Shown piece after piece: positions 23,737-32,741 of a stretch of 64,000 nucleotides of DNA. The notes under the pieces are model-generated. The model did no database searches, was not told the DNA's origin, and saw nothing but the letters and a program-made list of their open reading frames with translations. The stretch lies in assembly GCA_943704415.1 (NCBI GenBank), contig CALSCO010001030.1:53670-117669 (forward strand), given 5' to 3'. Origin of the DNA: Parvularia atlantis. Its lineage: Eukaryota; Opisthokonta; Rotosphaerida. The first letter of the stretch is position 1; the number at the start of each line of letters is the position of its first letter. The translations under genes were made by a program, and so were the position numbers.

Positions 23737-24590
23737 TCAGTTCTGCCTTCCGCGAACGAGCGCGAGCGTTTCGCCGTGCTGCAGCCCGGCCTCGCGCAGC
23801 GTCCTGCTCGGCTCGAGGCGCTCGTGCGTGTCGCCGTGTGCGAGCGAGAGCTGCCGCGGCCGCGCGCCGATGTCAGGGCGACGGACACATGCGAGCCCGG
23901 GCAGCGCACCAGGCGCTCCGGCGGCGCCGACCCGCGGTTGTTGACGTTGTCGACGCCCAGCGCGGCGGCGGCGCGGTCGAGCACGCGGCCGGCCGTAGCA
24001 TCCTGCGCGTCGTGTGTAAGAGCGCGTGGCGTGCGGCGCAAGAGCGCGCGCACCAGGTCGAAGAACATCGGCAGGCTGGCAGACGCAGGCGCAGGCGCGC
24101 GCATGTGCACGTACACGCGCCGCTCCATCGGCACACTCGCCTCGCCTTGCGCACGCGCCTTGATCTTCATGAGCTCGAGCTGCGGCGACCGCTTCTTGGC
24201 CGCGGGCGCCGCAGCAGCCGCTGCTGCCTGACGCTCGACCGCCGCTGCTGCCCCAGGCACGAGCACCTCGCCGCGGCCGTACTGCAGCTGCGGCGCGGGC
24301 CGGTCGGGGTGCAGCACCTCGTGAACCGTGCGGCCGTCGCCCGATGCGACAGGCACCGGCGCGGCGTGCCCGTCAGCGGCCGTGCACGCGTGCGCACTGA
24401 TCGACCGGTGATCTGCGCAGAACGTGCGGCCGCAGCGCGAGCAGCGGTTCGGCAGGAAGTCTGCGAGGGTGTGCGTGCGTGCGCGCGTGAGCGCGGGTCG
24501 ATCGGCCCGGGGGCCCTGCGCACCGAGCTGACCGCAGTCCGCGTACTCACAGTGCCGGCCGACGTGCTCAGCCGCCCGGTCACTTTGCAT
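23737..24590 (-). CDS. AN1-type zinc finger protein with C-terminal ubiquitin-like domain (ZFAND1/Cuz1-like)
   Basis: Predicted stress-response factor that links proteasome and Cdc48/p97, as ZFAND1/Cuz1 do. Three exons (24590-24524, 24460-23910, 23850-23737) give 243 residues. The AN1 finger starts at about residue 12: HCEYADCGQLDFLP, NRCSRCGRTFCADHR, SISAHAC, with all zinc-binding Cys and His present. A 100-residue Ala/Pro linker containing AAKKRSPQLELMKIK follows. The C-terminus has a beta-grasp ubiquitin-like ending (LSLAHGDTHERLEPSRTLRE, then HGETLALVRG). ZFAND1 usually has two AN1 fingers; only one is visible here. The start codon lies 15 bp from that of the divergent LETM1-domain gene. 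Confidence 0.83.
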
Positions 24591-24605
24591 CAGCAGCCAG
24601 TCAGG
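24591..24605. promoter_or_regulatory. 15-bp spacer between divergent start codons (AN1 protein / LETM1 protein)
   Basis: The two ATGs point away from each other with only CAGCAGCCAGTCAGG between them, so both 5' UTRs and promoters must overlap the opposite gene's coding sequence, unless one true start is further inside. Confidence 0.5.
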
Positions 24606-25795
24606 ATGACAGCAGAACTTTGGCGCTTGGGCCGCGCCCTGATCGACACGTGCGTGCGCGCGTCGATGCGCCGTTCGCGCGCAGGGAGGCTGACCGGGTG
24701 GGCGCAGCACACGCGAGACCGTGCGGCGGCTGGTCGCGGGCAGCAAGCAGTTTGTGGCCAACGAGCGGCACGCGCGCGAGCTGAAGTCTGTAGCGCGTCC
24801 GCTCACGCGCTCGGAGCGGCTGCTGGTGCGCGCGCGCCCATCGGGACATGCGGCGCAGCGGCTGAGCACGGTGCGGCGCCCGAGCAGCTGCTGCAGGTCA
24901 GCCGCGACCGCTGGAAGGCCGTGCCGTTCGTGCCGATCGCCGTCCTGTTCCCGAGCAGCCTGCCGTTCCTCGCCGTGCTCACGCCGGGCCTGCTCCCGAG
25001 CACGTTTATCGACGACGCGATGCGCGTGCGTGGCGTCGCTAGCGCGTGCGCCTCTGGTGGGGTGTGACGCGCCGTCGCCGACGCCGCAGGAGCGCCAGCG
25101 CGCCAAGCTGTTTGCGACGCGCGTGCGCCTGTCGAGCCGGCTCGAGGACGCGCTGCAGCGCACCGTGGCGGTGTGCGGCCTGGGTGGCGCGCGTGTGGCA
25201 GCCGGCTGAGTGTTGCGTGGTGCGAGCAGGCGATGCGCCAGAGCAACGCCAAGACGGCCGCGTTCCGCCCGCGCGACCTCGCGACGGCGGACGGCGTGCT
25301 CGGCTTCGCGCACAGCAACCCGGGCGCGTTCGAGCTGGACGCGTTCGAGAGCGGCGCGCTGCGCCTGGTGGCCGAGTACATGGGCGTGGGGCGGCGCGCG
25401 CCGACGCCGTTCCTGCGCTGGCGGCTGCGCCGGATGCACGCGCAGCTGCAGGAGGAGGACCGGGTGCGGCCGTCGCTTGCCTGAGCGCCCGTGCTGAGCG
25501 TGCTGCGCGCGCGGGGAGCAGATCGTGGTGAGCGAGCCGCTGGGGTCGCTGAGCGGCACCGAGCTCGCGGTGCTGCTGTCGGCGCGGGGCATGTGCGTGA
25601 GGCGCTGGGCGGCGGCACACCCGAACGACTGACACACCGCCACGCAGGCGGTATGACATGAAGCGCTCCGACAGCGAGGCGGCGCTACGCGACTGGCTGC
25701 GGCTCGTCGCGGCCGAGCGCGGCGGCGCTGTCTCGCCGGGGTTGCTGTTCTTCAGCCGCCCGATCGTGTTCCGCACGCAGCGGCCGTCGCTGTGA
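24606..25795 (+). CDS. LETM1-domain mitochondrial inner-membrane protein
   Basis: Member of the LETM1/Mdm38 family, which supports K+/H+ (and Ca2+/H+) exchange and membrane insertion in mitochondria. Exons give an Arg-rich, transit-peptide-like start (MTAELWRLGRALIDTCVRAS), a basic helix region, and the signature membrane segment VPFVPIAVLFPSSLPFLAVL followed by LLPSTF, which matches the LETM1 'FPNMLPSTF' region. The ribosome-binding-like domain contains FLRWRLRRMHAQLQEED, LSGTELAVLLSARGM and a final LRDWLRL with SPGLLFFSRPIVF. All are in the family order. It is shorter than LETM1, without the long C-terminal coiled coil, so closer to LETMD1 or Mdm38 in size. Stop TGA at 25793. Confidence 0.85.
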
Positions 25796-25827
25796 CGCGC
25801 CAGTGCACAGCAACACACGTGTCGCGC

Positions 25828-26583
25828 TCAGATCTTGAACTGCACGAGCTCGTGCAGCATCAGCGACGCGCTGTAGTAGATCGTCTGCAGGATCGTGATC
25901 GGGTCGATCGTGCTCAGCACCGAGTCGGCCAGGCCGAACGGGAACATGCTGACGATGTCACCGCGGGCGTACTCGAGCGCCCACGTCGCACCGGGCATCT
26001 TGTACTGCTTGGCGACGCCGCGGCGCATCAGATGCAAGTCGCCGGGCCTGTAGATCTGTGCCGACATCGGGCGTCAGCGGTGCGCGCACGAGGGATGCAG
26101 GGAGCGCGTGCCTCGGGCAGCAGCTTGCCGGGCGCGGCCGCGTGCTGCTCGCCGTAGAGGATGTGGAAGTAGTCGTCGGCCAGGTGGCGCCCGCTGTGGC
26201 CCTCGGTGCCCGTGGGCGAGCCGAAGATGATGATGTACTCGCTCAGGGAGCAGTGCAGGATCTTCATCGCGCCCATCGCGCCGCCGGCCACGTTGAGAAT
26301 GTATGGCGTGCCAGTAACGATGTGGTCCTGTGCAGCGCGCGCCACGACGCGTCAGCACCGCGCACGGCGCGCACGCTCGCACCGGATACGTCTTCTTGAG
26401 CTGCGCCACGACGTCGGCGATGACCGCGTCGGGGCCCTGGTCCTCGTTCGCGGCAACGGCCTTGCGCACGATCGCGTGCAGCGTCTCGGGCTTGAACACG
26501 TGCGTCGCAAACTGCTCGACGGCGTAGTGCGCGAGAACGAGCCCCAGCGCGACGAGCGCGACGGTCGCAACGGTGGCGCGCAT
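25828..26583 (-). CDS. ERG2 / sigma-1 receptor-type C-8 sterol isomerase
   Basis: ER membrane enzyme moving the sterol double bond from C8 to C7 (yeast Erg2), homologous to the sigma-1 receptor. Three exons (26583-26383, 26327-26112, 26055-25828) give 214 residues, close to the 222-223 of Erg2 and SIGMAR1. A single N-terminal transmembrane helix ([19 protein letters not shown]) is followed by the cupin-like domain: [45 protein letters not shown], and finally [11 protein letters not shown] and [19 protein letters not shown]. The acidic ligand-binding residue of the family corresponds to the Glu in ALEYARG. Intron 2 (26056-26111) is GC-AG. Divergent from SARAF with 60 bp between start codons. 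Confidence 0.93.
26056..26111 (-). other. GC-AG intron in the sterol isomerase gene
   Basis: 56-nt phase-0 intron between LLPE and IYRPGD; on the minus strand it starts GCACGC directly after GAG and ends CACAG. The GTGCGC inside it would break the frame. CTGAC lies 18-22 nt before the acceptor. Confidence 0.65.
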
Positions 26584-26643
26584 CGCCGTTTGTGGTGCCA
26601 CTCACAAAAAAGACCACGTCGATCACGGTTTCCCTGTGACGTC

Positions 26644-27834
26644 ATGCGCGTGCTCAACGTCATCGTCGCTCTTGCTCTTGTCGCGCTCGTGCCCTCGGCG
26701 GCCTGGGCGTGGGGCGCGGAGAAGGTGCTGCTGAAGGACGTCAAGGTGCGCGGGCGTGCTGCGGCTCCACCGTCGCGGGACTGACGCACATAGCAGGCCC
26801 TCACGCTGCAGCGCGGCTTGATGACCCGCGGCCGCCGCTCGGCGCCCGTGCCCCAGATGCTGTGCGTCGGCGGATCGGCGTGCGGCGTGGCCGGGGCGGA
26901 GCCGGAGGTGATGCAGTGCGTCAACGTGGGCTGGGACGGCTCGGACGTGCAGTGGAAGTGCGAGGCCGAGCTCGACCAACGTGCGCGCGCGGGCGACGTG
27001 TTTGCCGCGCCGGGCTGACGCACGGCCGTGCGCACAGGCTTCCGCCTCGGCACGACCACCGTCTCGTGCGAGGGCTACGCGTACCCGGACGACCCCTACG
27101 TGCTCACGGGCAGCTGCGGCGTCGAGTACACGCTCCTGCACACCAACGCCCAACCGCACAGCAGCTACGACAGCTTTTACGGTCGCGGCGGCAGCTACGC
27201 GTACGGCGGCGGCGGCAGCAGCAGCGGCAGCCTCGCGTCGGTGCTCTGGCTCGTGCTCGTCGGCCTGATCGTCTACGCCATCTGGACCAGCTACCGCGAC
27301 AGCGTGCGTTCGCATCCTCTTCTGCTTGACACACGCGCGCACATCTCATCGCGGCCGCGCAGCGTCGAGGCTACGGAGGCGGCGGCGGCACAGGCGGCGG
27401 CTCCTACGGCGGCGGCTACGACAACGGCCCGGGTTTCCCGGGCGGCGGCGGCGGCGGCGGCGGCCCGCTGCCGAGTGGTGCGTGCCCGCCTGCCGCGTGT
27501 AGCGACGCGCGGACTGACGTGCATGCGTGGCGAGTAGTGGGCATGCGCGGCGCCGGTACGGGCTGGTGGGGCGGCTTCACGGCGGGCGGGCTGCTCGGCT
27601 ACCTGCTCGGCGGCTGGAACCGGCCGCGGTACAACTGTGCGCGCGACGCGACACGCAGTGCCGCATGCCGTGCTGACGTCCGCGCACGCAGACGGCTACG
27701 GCGGCGGCTACGGCTACGCGGCCATGCCGCGTCTTGGTGGCTTTGGCAGCGGCGGCGGCGGCGGCGGCTTTCGCAGCAGCGGCGGATCGACCACGCGCAC
27801 GTCTGCGGGCTTTGGCGGCACGCGCCGTCGTTGA
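26644..27834 (+). CDS. SARAF: SARAF (store-operated Ca2+ entry-associated regulatory factor)
   Basis: ER membrane protein which in animals senses luminal Ca2+ and inactivates STIM-controlled Ca2+ entry. Six exons (26644-26745, 26797-26980, 27038-27303, 27363-27477, 27538-27636, 27692-27834) give 302 residues, against 339 in human. A signal peptide (VIVALALVALVPSAAWA) precedes VLLKDVKALTLQRG, RSAPVPQMLCVGGSA, VQWKCEAELD, TVSCEGYAYPDDPYVL and GSCGVEYTL, the conserved Cys-rich luminal domain. One transmembrane helix (LASVLWLVLVGLIVYAIW) leads to a Gly/Ser/Tyr/Pro-rich cytosolic tail with TGWWGGFTAGGLLGYLLG and the terminal GGTRRR, both present in animal SARAF. All introns are 50-60 nt. Confidence 0.95.
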
Positions 27835-27873
27835 TGTTGCCGAATCAAAAACCCATCTGTACGCCCAGTTGCC

Positions 27874-29145
27874 ATGCGTCACGTGCGGCGCTCCGTCGTC
27901 CTTGTGGCGGTCGGCGCGCTCGCGCTCGCGGCGTGGTCGCTGTCGGGCGCGCCGTGGACGGCGCCTCTGCCGGCCGCCGAGGCCGAGGCCGACGCCGGTG
28001 CGGTGGTGGTGCGGGTGGCGGAGCCCGTCGTGGTCGCAACCACGCCGCCGCCTCTGCCGACCACGCCTGCGCCACCAACAACGCCGCCTGCGCCGACCGG
28101 GCCGCGCAACCTGCGCGTGTGCACGCTCGTGCGCAACGTCGTGCCGTTCGTGCACGAGTGGATCGCCTTCCACCGGCTGCAGGGCTTTGACCGGTTCGTG
28201 ATCTACGACGACCGCAGCACCGACGGGCTCGACGCGGCCCTCGCGCCGTACGTGGCCACGGGCGTGGTGCAGCTGCTCAAGCTGGACGGGCTGCAGCGCG
28301 AGACGCTGCCGTACATGCACCTGGAGCATGGGCCAGGCCTGGCCGACGGCATCCGCGCGTGCCAGCAGGACCACCGCCAGCATGGGCACTCGATGATGTA
28401 CTGCCAGCTGGCCGTGTTCAACGACTGCTTCGCGCGGGCGCAGCTCGACGGCGACCGCTGGACGGCCGTGTTTGACGTGGACGAGTTCTTCTTCCGCCCG
28501 CTCGTCGACACGCCCGACGGGTTGTGCTCGCCCGGCACGCTCTGGGAGTACCTCGACGGCCTCCCCGGCGAGATGAGCCTGCTCATGCTCAAGGGCATCG
28601 TCTTCGGGCCGGCGTACGAGTACTCCAACTGGACCGGCCCCGTCACGACCACGCACGTCGTTCGCCCGCCCGTCGACCCGGCCACGTACGACTTTGTCAT
28701 CCCCGACAACGCGCGGTCGTGGTCCCTCTGCGTGCCCGAGTACTGCAGCGACGGCACGGTCGAGCTGCCCATCCTGGCCAAGGCGGAGAAGTCGTTCCAC
28801 CGCACGAGCTGCCTCAAGATAGGCGGCGCGGGCGTGCACTTCTCGCACACGAGCTGCGGCGTGTGGTGGCACGGCTGGGGCCGCCCGCCCGCCGAGGTCC
28901 GCCTGCACCACTACCAGACCCTGTCCAAGCAGGAGGCGCTCGAGAAGCGCACGATCAACCGCAACGAGAAGTACGCCTTCTACGATGACGCGCGCGTGCT
29001 CGGCTGGCTCAACGCGGTCGAGGACCGCTCCGCCGCCGCCTTCTTCCGCTGGGTCGAGCCGTGCATGCGCCGCTCGGCCGATGACATGTTTGACGCGGCG
29101 TGTGTGGCGCTGCCAAAGGCGCCGCCGCCGCCGCTGGCTGCCTGA
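27874..29145 (+). CDS. GT92 (DUF23) family glycosyltransferase, type II membrane protein
   Basis: Intronless gene, 423 residues. An N-terminal signal anchor (VVLVAVGALALAAWSL) and a Pro/Ala/Thr stem (residues ~28-85) lead into the GT92 catalytic domain: VCTLVRNVVPFVHEWIAFHR, GFDRFVIYDDRSTDGL, YCQLAVFNDCF, and AVFDVDEFFF with the metal-binding DxD. A later HRTSCLK and LHHYQTLSK complete the family pattern. GT92 enzymes transfer galactose in the Golgi in animals and plants; the acceptor here is unknown. The lack of introns contrasts with all multi-intron neighbours and may mean retroposition or late arrival, but codon use looks the same as next door. It begins 39 nt after the SARAF stop on the same strand. 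Confidence 0.87.
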   Translation: MRHVRRSVVLVAVGALALAAWSLSGAPWTAPLPAAEAEADAGAVVVRVAEPVVVATTPPPLPTTPAPPTTPPAPTGPRNLRVCTLVRNVVPFVHEWIAFHRLQGFDRFVIYDDRSTDGLDAALAPYVATGVVQLLKLDGLQRETLPYMHLEHGPGLADGIRACQQDHRQHGHSMMYCQLAVFNDCFARAQLDGDRWTAVFDVDEFFFRPLVDTPDGLCSPGTLWEYLDGLPGEMSLLMLKGIVFGPAYEYSNWTGPVTTTHVVRPPVDPATYDFVIPDNARSWSLCVPEYCSDGTVELPILAKAEKSFHRTSCLKIGGAGVHFSHTSCGVWWHGWGRPPAEVRLHHYQTLSKQEALEKRTINRNEKYAFYDDARVLGWLNAVEDRSAAAFFRWVEPCMRRSADDMFDAACVALPKAPPPPLAA

Positions 29146-29198
29146 CCCCCCTGCACCATTGTTGTACATGTGCAAAGAAAAAACAAAAGGCTGCTGCA

Positions 29199-31308
29199 CT
29201 ACTGTGCCCGCGCCCGCCCGCGCGCCCGCTCGGGGTCCTCCGCGCCTGCGTTCGAGGCCTCACCGGCGTCGGCCGGCCCGCCCTGGGCCGCGCCCTCGCC
29301 CTGGGCCACGTCGACGTCGCGCCCGGCCACGCCGGCCTCGCGCCGCTGCCGGTCGTCGCGCCGCTGCTGGCGCATCTCCCACGTGAGCAACTCGGCCGCG
29401 GCGTCGCGCGTGTCGCCGTGGCCCGGCCCGAGCGTGCCCTCCCAGATCTCGTGCGCGCGCTTCATGTGCTCGAACGCGCGCGCCTCGTCGCCCATGGTGT
29501 TGTACGTGAGCGCGCAGTTGTAGTGCGAGCGCGCCGTGTCGGGGTGCTCCGCGCCGACCGTGGCCGCCTTGGTCTCGAGCGCCTTCTCGTAGTAGTGCAC
29601 GGCCAGGGCAAAGGCGCGCAGGTCGCAGTAGACATTGGCGATGTTGTTGTACGATGTGGCCGTGTCGGGATGGCACTCGCCCAGGAGCGCCTCACGGATG
29701 CCCAGGGCCTTCTTGTGCACCTGCAGCGCCATCTGGCACCGGTCGGCCAGGTAGTAGATGTTGCCCAGGTTGCCGTACGACAGCGCCGTCGTCACGCTGT
29801 GCTCGCCGTAGAGCGCGCGGTGGATCCCGAGCGCGCGGTGGCCGTAGGCGAGGGCGAGCGAGAACGTGCGCATGCTCAAGTAGACCAGGCTGATGCTGTG
29901 GTAGCACCACGCCGTGTCGCCGTGAACCTCGCCGTGCAGACGCAGGCGCAGGTCGAGCGCGACCCGGTGGAACCGCAGCGCCTCGTCGTACTTCTTCTGG
30001 AACTTGAACAGCCCACCCAGCTGCTGGTACGCCCCAGCCGTGCTCTCGTGCTGCTCGCCGCGCACCTTGCGGCAAATCTCGAGCGAGCGGCCGTAGCAAC
30101 TCAGCGCGCGCTCGTACTGCCCGATGGTGCGGTAGACCAGGCCCATGCTCTCAAAAGTCGACGTCAGCTGCGGGTGCTCCGGCCCGAGCGCACTCGTCTT
30201 GATCGCCAGCGCGCGCTCAAAGTGCACGAGCGCGTCGCCGTACTTGCTCCGCCGCTCAAGCAGCACGCCCAGGTTGTGCAACGACCGCGCCGTGTCCGGG
30301 TGGCCCTCGCCCAGCACCTCGCGGCAGATCTCCAGGTCGGTCTTGAGAAACCGCATCGCCTCCTCAAGCATGCCCAGGCGCCGCAGGACGATGCCGATGC
30401 TGCAGTGGCACATGGCCGTGTCGCGGTGGCGCCCGCGCAGCCGCTGCCGGATCGCCAGCGCCTTCTCGTACACCTCAAGCGCCGAGCGGCGGCTGTTGCA
30501 GTGGTCGAGCGCGTGGCCCTTCCATGAGTACGCGCTGGCCAGCAGCAGCTCGACCGCGGGCTCGCGGCGCTCCTCGGCGCTCATGCTCTCGAGCATCTGC
30601 GCGGGCGTCAGGCGCGCATGAGAACGCTTCACCACGGCGCGCACGCCCACGCACCTCGATCGCTACGTCGCACTGCGTCGGGATGATGGCCCAGGCGACG
30701 ATGCGCGCGCGCTGCGGGATTGTGTGGCCGCGCGGGCCCTCGAGCACGGCGAGCAGACGGCGGAAAAGCTCCTTGAGCTCCTCATCCGTCCACAGCAGCG
30801 CCAGGAACGAGAAGCCGTGCGCGATATTGGCAAACAGCGTCGGCACAGCCTCAGGCTGCAGCTCCTGCACGAGCAGCAGCGCGCGCGCGTGGGCCTGCTC
30901 GCGGCGCAGCGTCCGCAGGGCCCGGGCGTGCTCGGGCGTGCTGTACAGGCGCACGGCCTCGCCCAGCACGACGGCGTAGTGCATTTGGTATCGAACAAGC
31001 GCGGCGCGCCACGCCTCGTCCGCGCCCTCGCCCTCGCACGTCCTGCCGGCCGCATCCCGCGCCTCGCCCGCGTCCGCGCTCAGCTGCAGTCGCTCGCCGC
31101 CGCCGTCGTCGTCATCGCCCGCGTCGTCGTCTTCGCCGTCGTCGACCGCGGCCGACACGGCCACGCACGCGTGCACCACACGCCCCTCGTCCATCAGCCG
31201 CGCCAGCACCGCCTCGTGGCCCGCGCCCAGCACGGCCAGCGCGGCGGCCCGGGAGAAGGAAGCGCCGCGCCCCGCCGCCGCTGTCACGCTAGCCAAGAGC
31301 GCGTCCAT
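29199..31308 (-). CDS. Kinesin light chain-like tetratricopeptide repeat protein
   Basis: Two exons (31308-30655 and 30596-29199) encode 683 residues. The first ~215 residues form an unrecognised helical region with an acidic stretch (DDGEDDDAGDDDDGG). The second exon holds about ten 42-residue TPRs of the kinesin-light-chain type, with repeated patterns such as LGEGHPDTARSLHNLGVLL, LGPEHPQLTSTFESMGLVY and GAEHPDTARSHYNCALTY. The C-terminal ~60 residues are low-complexity and acidic/Ala-rich. This TPR type binds cargo or partner peptides; no kinesin heavy-chain-binding heptad region is obvious, so a role as kinesin light chain is not claimed. Start ATG is 13 bp from that of divergent CENP-K. 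Confidence 0.75.
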
Positions 31309-31321
31309 GATGCGAAATTAG
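31309..31321. promoter_or_regulatory. 13-bp spacer between divergent start codons (TPR protein / CENP-K)
   Basis: Only ATGCGAAATTAG-like sequence, more AT-rich than its surroundings, separates the two ATGs. A shared core promoter would have to lie within one or both coding regions. Confidence 0.5.
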
Positions 31322-32698
31322 ATGGACCTGACGGGGTTGCTGCACCGAGCGCGCGACCTCGCGGCCCGGTCGCGCGCGCACGCGCTGCAGGCGGCGCGGT
31401 GGGAGGCGCTGGACGGCGACGGGCGGGGCGGTGACGACACGGCAGCCGTGGTACGTGCCTGCTTTGCCGTTGCCGTGTCGCAAACCACGCCCGCGGCGGC
31501 AGGACGCGCTGCAACACCGATGCGACGCGCTGTGGGCCGAGCTCGTGGCCGTGCAGGGCGAGATTGCGGCCGCGCACGCGCACGCCCCGCCGCCCGCTGC
31601 GACGCAGCCCGCGCACGTGCAGCAGGCGCTCGCGGTGCGCCTCGAGGCCGAGCTGGGCGCGCTGCGGCTGCGCGACCCGTTTGCGGGTGCGGCGCGGCGC
31701 GTCCGCTTGGCCGTTACAGACGCGCGCGCGCGCGCGCGACGCAGAGCGTCCGGACGCGACCGTGGCGCGGCTCGACATCGAGCAGCAAGTGATGCGGTCG
31801 ATTGCGGAGCTGACGCAGACGCGGGTGCGCACGACGAGCGACACGGGGCGCGGCTGACGCGGCGCGCAGGCGATGCTCCGCGGCGATATCGACGCGCTGC
31901 GGGCCGAGAGCGAGCGGTGCGTGCGCGGACGGCGGCACGGCGCGGCGCGCTGCTTACACGCCGGGACGCTCGCTGCGCAGGCTGCGCACGATCAACGCTG
32001 AGCACGCCGCGACACGGCAGCAGCTGCGCGCGCGGGTCGACGAGCTGCACGGCACCGCGGGACCCGAGACGGCGAGGCACGCACAGCCCGCATGCCAGCG
32101 CGTGGGCGTGACGGTTGGCACGCACGCACACGCAGTGTTGAGCGCGAGCTCACGTTCAAGACCCGCCAAGCCGGCGAGCGCAACGCGGCCCTGCTCAAGC
32201 AGATGGTCCTGTTCATGGACGCGTACTTCCCGAACGTGACTGTGGCCCGCGACGACGGCGCGGTGCGGCGCGCCCAGGGCACGTGTGTTGCTTGCGGGCG
32301 CTCACGGGTGTACACGCGCACGCGCAGACCAAGGCGGCGGCGGCCGCCGCGGCACGAAAGCGGCGAAAGGGCAAGGCGAGCGACCGCGAAGACAACGACG
32401 CAGACGGCGCCGCGCCCGAGCCGGCAGCGCCCGCACCGCCCGCCGTGCCCACGCAGACATTCTCGCTCAAGTCGCTGCTGGAGGTGCGCAGCGCGTGGGC
32501 CGCGATGCGCGGGCAGGCCGCACTCACCGCCGGGCGCAGGACCTGATGAACCTTGCCGTGACGCGACCGACCGACCCGTACCTGGTGCTGCAGAGCAAGC
32601 ACTGGGGCCCGCACGTCGAGATGCTCATCCGCGCCGGGATAGCGGTCAAGCACCCGAAGGACGGCACGCGGCTGCGCCTGGTCGAGTTCCACCTGTGA
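31322..32698 (+). CDS. CENPK: Centromere protein K (CCAN kinetochore subunit)
   Basis: Coiled-coil subunit of the CENP-H/I/K/M group of the constitutive centromere-associated network. About seven exons. The N-terminal two thirds are predicted coiled coil (LLHRARDLAARSRAHALQAA; LRGDIDALRAESERC; RTINAEHAATRQQLRARVDE). Next come ERNAALLKQMVLFMDAYFP, a basic/acidic linker (ARKRRKGKASDREDND) and TFSLKSLLE. The C-terminus, DPYLVLQSKHWGPHVEMLIR followed by AGIAVKHPKDGTRLRLVEFH, matches the CENP-K ending (PHDPYVK...PPYVELLLR, GIALRHPEDPTRIRLEAFH). Codons for that block are split by one intron upstream of DLMNLAV. The match of the terminal 50 residues is specific; the rest is coiled coil. Confidence 0.85.
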
Positions 32699-32741
32699 GG
32701 CCCGTTTCCTTTTGCAAAGTATGCCCACTCGCTCAAAACGC

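Noticed and set aside
27577-29199. 540-residue open frame antisense to the GT92 gene
   Set aside because: Arg/Gly/Ala-rich shadow of a GC-rich coding region; the plus strand encodes a clear GT92 enzyme.
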